From Nymphaea colorata (taxonomy: Eukaryota; Streptophyta; Magnoliopsida; Nymphaeales; Nymphaeaceae), in the NCBI RefSeq assembly GCF_008831285.2, contig NC_045146.1:11981289-12045288 (forward strand): a stretch of 64,000 bases of DNA, given 5' to 3'. Each line of letters starts with the position of its first letter. Within the stretch, counting starts at the first letter, position 1. Positions 57,415 through 64,000 of the stretch are shown here, piece by piece. The notes beneath the pieces were generated by a model. That model made no database searches. It had not been told where the DNA came from and worked only from the letters and a program-made list of their open reading frames with translations. A program made the translations under genes and the position numbers.

Positions 57415-60400
57415 CTAGCTGATATGCTCGGTTTCAACCACGTTGCCGACACCACCACTAGTAGGCCTGAAAAAACCACAAGAAGAATGGAATCAGCTAT
57501 AACGAATAACCAAGAACAACGTTAATAATTAAAACAAATGCTTCCACTCGTTATTTATGTGTAGCCTATACCAGCAACTGAACCGACTGAGACACGTATA
57601 TATCGAACAGGAACACGGCTATGTCCACCATTCATACCACAGGTCCAACTGCAACTGGGAATCGTTGCCAAATTTGAGAGAATGGTAGTAGATTCACCAC
57701 TCAATTCTGTTCGGGAATTGTTCCATATCACAGGGCAGGAAAGAGGGGTTCAACCCCCTGAATTGCAATTTTTTTTTATATCGCCCCATATAAAGACAGT
57801 TTCTATGAGATCCATCTTTGTTTAACAGTTAACAGCCATATCGAATATGAAACCCTCAATGTATGTATCTAGTTTCCAGGTGGTGCTGAACTGTCCACGC
57901 TATACCTAATAAACAATATATATGACAGAAAGATCACATACATTATGGCACCACGGGATTGCAAAATGGCTCTAACAAGTCTCAACAAAGTTACAATGGA
58001 CAACCTGCCACATGCATGACAATGAGGCAGATATGAGTTTGTGAAGGATGATGCATGTACTGCTTATGAACAGCATATAACATGCTCAACAAAACCCTTC
58101 GCATCTCTAGCCTATAGAAGTTTCTCAGATGGACTCTAGATACAGCATCATTTAAATGTTTCAATTTTAAAAGCCTTCAAGCACAAGTCCAGACAGTATA
58201 CTCACAATCCAGTTAAGAGTTTGATGGTGTCATACAAGAACCATTGCATAGTAATGACAGGACCCACAATGGCAGCTCGGATAGGGAGACTTCTAGTGAA
58301 GAGATTGGCAAGCCCAATATTCTTAACCGCCTGCAATGAACAGGAAAAAAAAAAAAGTCCTTTCACCTGGTTTCCACAGTATGGTCATGTTAGATTTGCA
58401 GATGCTAAGCAGAAAAAAAGGACACACACACAAAACAAAAAAGCAAGAATAGGCAGAAACCTGAAAAACATTCTCAGCCTTTTTATTATAGAGAGATGCA
58501 ACAACGTTGTCAGCAGGATTTGAGACAACAGTACCAACAGAACCAGCTACGTAGCCAGCTGTGCATGTGATAGCAAGCTGTTGAACTCTTGAACAATCCT
58601 CCTTCTTCCTCTGAACAACATTATGGTATAAAAGATCTACTGTATGCTCAAACGTTGAGAACATGAGGATGGAGACTGCCCAAAACACAACCAAGATTAA
58701 AATATTCAACATAAATACACCATGCAACGTAGATAGCTTCTTATTATCTACATGAGAAAGGAACTTATGAACAAGACCCCATCTATTCAATGTTTAACCC
58801 AGCTAACAGGCCTTCAGTAAACAAGCCAGATTATAAAGTTCCAGGAGCATGCAAAGACTTTGTTCATTCAAACAGCATATAATAACGAAAAAAACTCAAA
58901 CCACAAATGCAACCTAAATCCAGATATTTTGCTCTTTTCTTCATCTTAAGAAAGAAAAAAACTCACAATTGTGAGACACGAAAAAAATTATCTTCATCAC
59001 ATGGATGCAGCAATCCATTTAGGGTTCGGCAATTCTAATGGAGATAAAAATATCAGTTCCATATAAAGAGATATAAAGCTGGAAACAGAGTTACATCAGT
59101 TTGATACAAGCTCCAACCACTTGGACATGTAATTGGGTCAACACTAAATAATCACAGGTCATTCTTTTATATGAGATCATCTAACCGCTTGGACATAGGA
59201 GATTGTCCATTCAGCTATAAAATATTGTACAACTCATATTCAGCTATAAAATAGCCTAAAAGTCATGTAAATATGTTCCATGTCATAGGCCAACTATTTT
59301 TTTCATTCTCTACTCTCTCTTCAACCTTGAAAATTTCAGTAATAAAAAAGTTCTATTTGGCCAATTCTTCAGGGAAAGAAAAAATGAGTTTATTTACATG
59401 GAAGATTCCGTGCCCAAAGTGGAGCAAGACCCCTGTAGAAGCTGCAGTTACAAAGGCATTTAGCAATTAGAATCAAAGAGATGAACTTAAAGTCTGAAAC
59501 CATTTCCAGATATACACAAATAACTTCGGGCAATGAACAAAGAAGCTCCTCCTTACCCTGGCAGGCCTTCAGCTGCATACAATTTTGGAAAGCCATCAAC
59601 CAATCCTTTAGCATAGTTAGGTTGAGTTTGCACACGAACTTTGACTGCCTCGAAAGGACAGAGGGCAACATCCGCAATCACTTGAGCAGATGCACTGCTC
59701 AAAAAATAAATCCAAGTTCTCTGCCTCCCAGCGACATTTGGTCCAAACGCATCAGCATACGTCTTCTTGAAGTATTCATAAAGGCCAAACTTACAACCTC
59801 CTTGTGCACCATATCCATATAATTTCCCAGCCCAACCTCTCCAAAGTCCTAGAACCCCTTGCTCCTTCAATAATACACTAAAACCAGAAAAAATGCTATT
59901 GTATTTTGCTGGATTCACCTACAAAGAAACATATCACAAAATGAAACACGTTTCAAGCAAAATTCTCTTTCTTTGCTTTACGATTATTTTATGAATTCGC
60001 AGAACTTTTTTTTAAAGCTGAACTGTTCTTCAAAGGAAAAAAAAATCCACAGGCACAAGCTTTAAAGGAAGCTCTGCACCTAACCATTTCTTTAGCAATA
60101 TGCAGATTCAAACAAAAGAAAACTCATGAATATAGACAAAAATGCACAGAACCACGTACGTGCAGATATGAAAATAGTAACAACAACAACAACAATAATA
60201 ATAATAATTAGAGAGAAATCCTAAAAATGTGCTCTAGTACACAGCCATCACCGTAACAGCCAACGGCAGTGGCGATTAAAGGGCACACCTATTGTTAGGG
60301 CAGATCAAACGGGACAAACGCCAACGAATCATCTCATCCAACTGAATGCCAACCAATCCAAATCGACAGAAACAAACTTTTGGCCGCAGCTCAACCACAT

Positions 60401-60716
60401 TCTTCATTAATATAAAACGGACAGTCAAGAAAACAATAGCAAAACATCGTCCACATTAGATGAAGAAGGAAATCAACCACTAGACAAACAAAGCCCACCG
60501 ACAGTCGTCAAGACGCAAGAGAACGTTAGAAGCTACAACAAAATTTACCTGCATATTAACCTTCAATACATCCAGAGGAGTGATAGCCAGGTGAGTGGCG
60601 CCGGCGCTGAGCATTCCCCCAATCGCACAAACCCCATAATACCCAGGCGAGAACAGCCTTAAACCTTCCTTGCAACGACCATCGTATTCCTCCGCCATTC
60701 CCACCGTCGTCGCCAT
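57415..60716 (-). CDS. MPT1: Mitochondrial phosphate carrier protein 1 type (321 aa)
   Basis: An inner-membrane carrier of the SLC25 family that imports phosphate into the mitochondrial matrix for ATP synthesis. Exons 60716-60549, 59918-59557, 59441-59398, 58675-58461, 58330-58206 and 57466-57415 close in frame to 321 residues. The threefold carrier repeat is visible. Repeat 1 has ITPLDVLKVNMQ and repeat 2 has LCPFEAVKVRVQTQP, both with the PxxxxK signature; repeat 3 has the changed SNPADNVVASLYN, as in other plant MPT1 proteins. Further family landmarks are YYGVCAIGGMLSAGATHLAI, GCKFGLYEYFK, FLSSASAQVIADVALCPFEA, FTRSLPIRAAIVGPVIT and the C-terminal PTSGGV. The start is the first in-frame ATG; a second lies six codons later. 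A separate 54-codon ORF lies upstream at 60980-60816. Confidence 0.94.
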
Positions 60717-60815
60717 TAATGTCGTTTGAATCAACAACTGAATGATTCACAACTTGGGAAAACGAGTCCTAATCCCTACACTCTAACCATGATCGCTCCC
60801 TTTTGTCTACTCAAA

Positions 60816-60980
60816 CTAAAGCACTGGGAACTTAATACCACAGCCAACGGGGAAAGAAGATGGGAAGGATGATACAAAAGGGCTAGGGTTTCGGCTAAAC
60901 CATCCCTTAGCACCAGAGCAACTAAACTTGCGGGAAGTAAGAGGAGAAGCATGAGGCGGGAGATTCGTTGCCGCCGCCAT
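60816..60980 (-). promoter_or_regulatory. 54-codon upstream ORF with strong start context before MPT1
   Basis: The ORF starts GTCCATGGCG, a strong plant start context, and reads MAAATNLPPHASPLTSRKFS onward, ending in TAG 99 bp before the MPT1 ATG. Its Ser/Pro/Arg-rich, acid-free composition resembles an organelle presequence. It could be a translated upstream ORF, the first exon of an alternative transcript, or an unrelated small gene. Confidence 0.4.
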
Positions 60981-62231
60981 GGACGTTGTTTCTTGTGGAG
61001 AGAGCATCCACGTATGATCAACCCGAGTCTCAGGGTTCCCGCGCTCCGTGGCCCTTGGAGAAACCATAGACTCGGACCCTTTTTTTTCCTAAACGACTTA
61101 ATTACCCTTATGACACTTCATTCTTTTCCCTTTATACAAAAAGTCCTGCCTTTTAATGTTCTTTCACCAAAGCAGACCTTGAGTTATCTGGTTTTGCAAA
61201 AACCGCCTCAGATCCATGGTACAAAAAAAAAAAAAAAAAAACCTTCCTTGGCATGTAGAAAGTTATTTTGTCCCTTTCGACCACGCTACTCCAAGGTTTC
61301 TAAGGCAGGTCTCTAGTTCATAAGAGTATAGCTTAGTTGGTTGAGCTAGGGGCTTGTACTAAGGCAGGTCTCTAGTTCGATTCTCGTGGGCGTTATGTTT
61401 CTGTGTCTTAAGGCGGTAGGGCACGACATCTAAGCTGAAGGGTGCACCGTTGCTATCGCTGACACCGACGCAGCTCAGGACCCCGGAGGCAGGGAAAATG
61501 GGGAGGCCTTCGGGCCTTTTTCGGGCGGTAGGATTAATACCCCTTGCTCACCCAAAACTACTCCAAGGTTACATACGCGAGTCTTTTTTCTTTTGCATGG
61601 CGAGTCCTAACCGTGAACTACTTTTCTTTTGAATTGATCTGAAGCTAGGCTCGACTCTCTATACAGAAGTTTGAAGCAAAGGATGACAACTCAAGATGTG
61701 GCATATGTTGGGAACCCCATTTTGTGACTTTGCCTATAGTAATAATATGTAATCTAAAGGGAGCGCTTGATAAGAAGAAGAGTGAGTTTCTCCAATGACA
61801 TTGCGCTTTCGTTTCAAGAAACATTATACGATTATGTATACACTTGATTGATAATATTCATAGTTAATTACATCATGTTGAAATGATCTTCTGATTTTTA
61901 GGAATATTTACAAAAAGAAGTCTTCTTATATGTTAAAATGGGTTGTTTGGATAATAATTCCAGGGGAAAAAATGACACAGACAAAGATGTTTCTGCTTCC
62001 TGGGTTTGGCTGATGTGGAGACTTTGGAGTTTGACCAATACAAATTTAGCGTGCTACACTATCCCGATTGGTAAATGCAAACAAATTATTAATTAGTTAA
62101 TCGAGAGGGGAAACAAACTTAGGCCCCCCTCTCACCCCTCCTCCTTTTCTCCGCCCCAGTATGTACAATCCCCCTCTCTCTTACACACACATCTTGAGTC
62201 GATTGCAGCTGGCTCGTTCATAATGGTTATA
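60981..62231. other. Intergenic region right of MPT1
   Basis: It holds the MPT1 promoter (about 60981-61200), an A-tract at 61222-61240, the SINE at 61299-61557, and AT-rich sequence up to the MYB fragment. No gene is supported. Confidence 0.5.
61299..61557 (+). mobile_element. tRNA-derived SINE, copy 2, with target-site duplication
   Basis: The A-box-like TAGCTTAGTTGG is at 61329-61340 and the B-box-like GTTCGATTC at 61375-61383. The body has CAGCTCAGGACCCC, AGGCA and CTTCGGGCCTTT as in the copy at 33293. The element is bounded by perfect 13 bp direct repeats CTACTCCAAGGTT at 61286-61298 and 61558-61570. Twenty bases (CTAAGGCAGGTCTCTAGTTC) occur twice, at about 61300-61319 and 61359-61378, so part of the B-box region is duplicated at the 5' end. 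Confidence 0.85.
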
Positions 62232-62363
62232 TCATGTATATACACTAATCAGTTGGATTTTGTCCTTGGTTCCAGAACTGAGGCGGATGAAGTATTTCTG
62301 TGCACGGCTAGCAACTTGGTTTCGGGTCCTTCTCACAACGAAGTTTCTTGAAAGTGCTTCTCC
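62232..62363 (-). pseudogene. Fragment of a DIVARICATA/MYBS-type MYB (SHAQKYF class)
   Basis: The translation LSRNFVVRRT, QVASRAQKYFIR, SSGTKDK matches the second MYB repeat of plant SHAQKYF-type MYBs (ISRNFVxTRTPTQVASHAQKYFIR, then SGGKDK). His of SHAQKYF is Arg here. The conserved Trp before the SRNF helix is not visible, and no other part of such a gene was found nearby. It ends at TGA soon after the motif. It is a host-gene remnant, probably non-functional. Confidence 0.65.
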
Positions 62364-63373
62364 ACTCATCCTTCCCATAACCTGCATTGCAAAGTTCTGA
62401 GGTGCATTTGAGAGTAACTTTGACAGAAGATCAAGCCAAAAATTATCAGTGATAAGAAACACTGGAGACGAAAATCTGAGCTAGGCGACGTTTCAAAAAC
62501 AAGAGTGGCACACCGGCCAAGGAAGTCTGCCTAAAACTGCGCAGAAATAATAATTTGTATGTGCATAACCTAGAGCGAGGAGCAATACTTGCTTTTTGCT
62601 CTTAGGTCCTTCCCTCCCCACATCTGCTCTGAACCCTTCTCCCAATGTGCTTATTCGATCTGTCTGTTCCTACCGACTGCATCTTTCCAATTGAAAATGA
62701 CAAAGGACAAGAACAAAAATGAAAGAGTGAAAAAGAAAGCTCCCAAGGCTACTGAAGTAGCACTTGACATTGACTTACTATTACTAACTTGCTATTAGTT
62801 TTTACTACTACAGAAAGATGCAACGACCAAAAAAGAAATGGATGAACTTCCGAGCAGCCCAGCAGCACAGACAAACCTCCAAAGCACCAGAGAGAGAGAG
62901 AGTTTTCAAGCTCCAAATTGAAGCAATGAAATCTAGGAACTAAGGAAACCATCAATATGCTAAACTGAGTTCCAAACAAGTTTAGCATCACCGGGTGAGC
63001 TTTGGTTGTCACGCAGGCAATTGGTGATTCAAACCCTTGCTGCTGTTCCTCTGTAGCGTACAATTTGCAGTAGAAAATGAACAGCCAAGATGTTTTATGG
63101 CTGCCTTGCAAGCGCTAGGTTGGTCTTCCTTTTTGAGGAAGACAGTACCAAACTGCGTTGAATTCCCGCAAAAGATCTGTAACCATCGGAAGGCAATGCT
63201 TATAATTTTCTTTTATCTATACATATATACTCTTTTCACGTTTACAGCGGAAGCCTTTTAGAGAAGGAAGAGCTTCCAACTACCCGCCATACTTTTTTCC
63301 TTTACAAGTTGTAGATGCTGTCAAAGGAGGAGGAGGAGGGAAAAAACCAAAAGCGTCTACACAGGCAGAGGCC

Positions 63374-63959
63374 TCACCGAATCACCTTCTCTGCGTTTGG
63401 CTCTTGGTCGACACTCATCCTTTCCGACGACCCGCACCTTTGGCAGTTCCGAACGGTCTAAGGCGGTGCCGAGGGCGGAGGGAGAGGGGCGGCAGTCTTA
63501 CGGGAAAGGAGGAGGCGGCATGATGGGCAGCAGAAGTGGGACGAGAGCCAGATGTCGATGCAGGACGGGTGGAAGCAGTGGCCGCAAAGTGGAAAGACCC
63601 TCACCTGCTCGCCGGTGAGGAACTCTGGCAGGCAGATGGCGCAGTCGGTGGACTTGCCGGCCCCGGCGTCGAAGAACCCGACTGGGAAGAGCGAGGATGG
63701 CCTTTTTCTTGAGGCTCTTGTTGGCCTCTACGCCGTCGTTGCTGCCACTGCTAATACCGAAAGCGGCGGAGGAAGCGGTACCAGCAGGCGCAGCGAGTCA
63801 TGAAGCCCCAGCCGATGAGGGTGCAGAGGAGCGCCGCGAGGATGACCACCGCGTCCGAGTTCACTGCCCCGTTCGGCGGCTCGCCCCCACCTCCTCCGGT
63901 AGACGCTGCCGGTCCGGCCAGCGGCCGCCAGGAGAGTCTCGCCCCAGAGATGAGCGCAT
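63374..63959 (-). pseudogene. Decayed direct copy of the ATL RING-H2 gene
   Basis: It aligns along its whole length with 44562-45227, including the shared 3' flank. The ATG-proximal region has a ~10 bp deletion that shifts the frame. The transmembrane segment is recognisable ([14 protein letters not shown], then GWGFM). A one-base insertion leads to TAG in the linker, and another lies before the RING. The RING itself still reads [28 protein letters not shown] and CCPSC, with all eight ligands. A TAG follows the proline-rich segment, and the tail ends EKVIR. With several independent lesions no long frame survives. A TATA-like TTAAATAG is at the window edge. Confidence 0.85.
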
Positions 63960-64000
63960 TCGAGTGTGCAAAAGTGTAAGAAGGGACAGGGGCTATTTAA

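Noticed and set aside
61329-61390. Possible tRNA gene
   Set aside because: A and B boxes are present, but no complete cloverleaf is evident and the sequence continues into a SINE body flanked by target-site duplications.

Overview
This window is nuclear DNA of a flowering plant. The evidence is the gene content (calcium-dependent protein kinase, ATL-type RING-H2 proteins, an MCD1-like chloroplast-division protein, plastid transit peptides), short exons with GT-AG introns, long AT-rich introns, (GA)n/(CT)n/(CA)n/(TA)n microsatellites and MITE- and SINE-like repeats. I cannot name the species. All gene models were built by reading splice sites and codon phase by eye; each complete multi-exon model closes in frame.

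Layout. 1-1,037 (+): the last two coding exons of an ARM-like protein, perhaps LIN-type. 1,872-2,909 (-): a two-exon gene for a 132-residue single-pass protein with a plastid-type N-terminus; its intron carries a ~190 bp tandem repeat. 3,966-10,947 (-): a complete 14-exon POLD2 gene (DNA polymerase delta small subunit). 13,209-15,850 (-): a Myb/SANT-like protein gene. 18,656-26,841 (-): a complete seven-exon calcium-dependent protein kinase. 32,248-36,280 (+): a five-exon MCD1-like gene. 44,562-45,227 (-): an intronless ATL RING-H2 gene. 57,415-60,716 (-): a six-exon mitochondrial phosphate carrier of the MPT1 type. Near the right end are a MYB fragment and a decayed second ATL copy.

The gene-poor right half is shaped by local duplication. 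The ATL gene has a truncated inverted copy with its upstream region (46,310-46,890), and a dimeric foldback lies between the two. A decayed direct copy with its 3' flank lies 18.8 kb away. Between 49.6 and 55.6 kb several non-coding blocks occur in direct and inverted orientation, one of them interrupted by a MITE that is absent from its sister copy. Two copies of a tRNA-derived SINE family (33.3 and 61.3 kb) share head and body, and one has a perfect 13 bp target-site duplication.

The genes do not form a pathway; they are ordinary neighbours on a plant chromosome. The most interesting structure is the head-to-head ATL inverted duplication with a central foldback, a configuration proposed as a birthplace for hairpin small-RNA loci.
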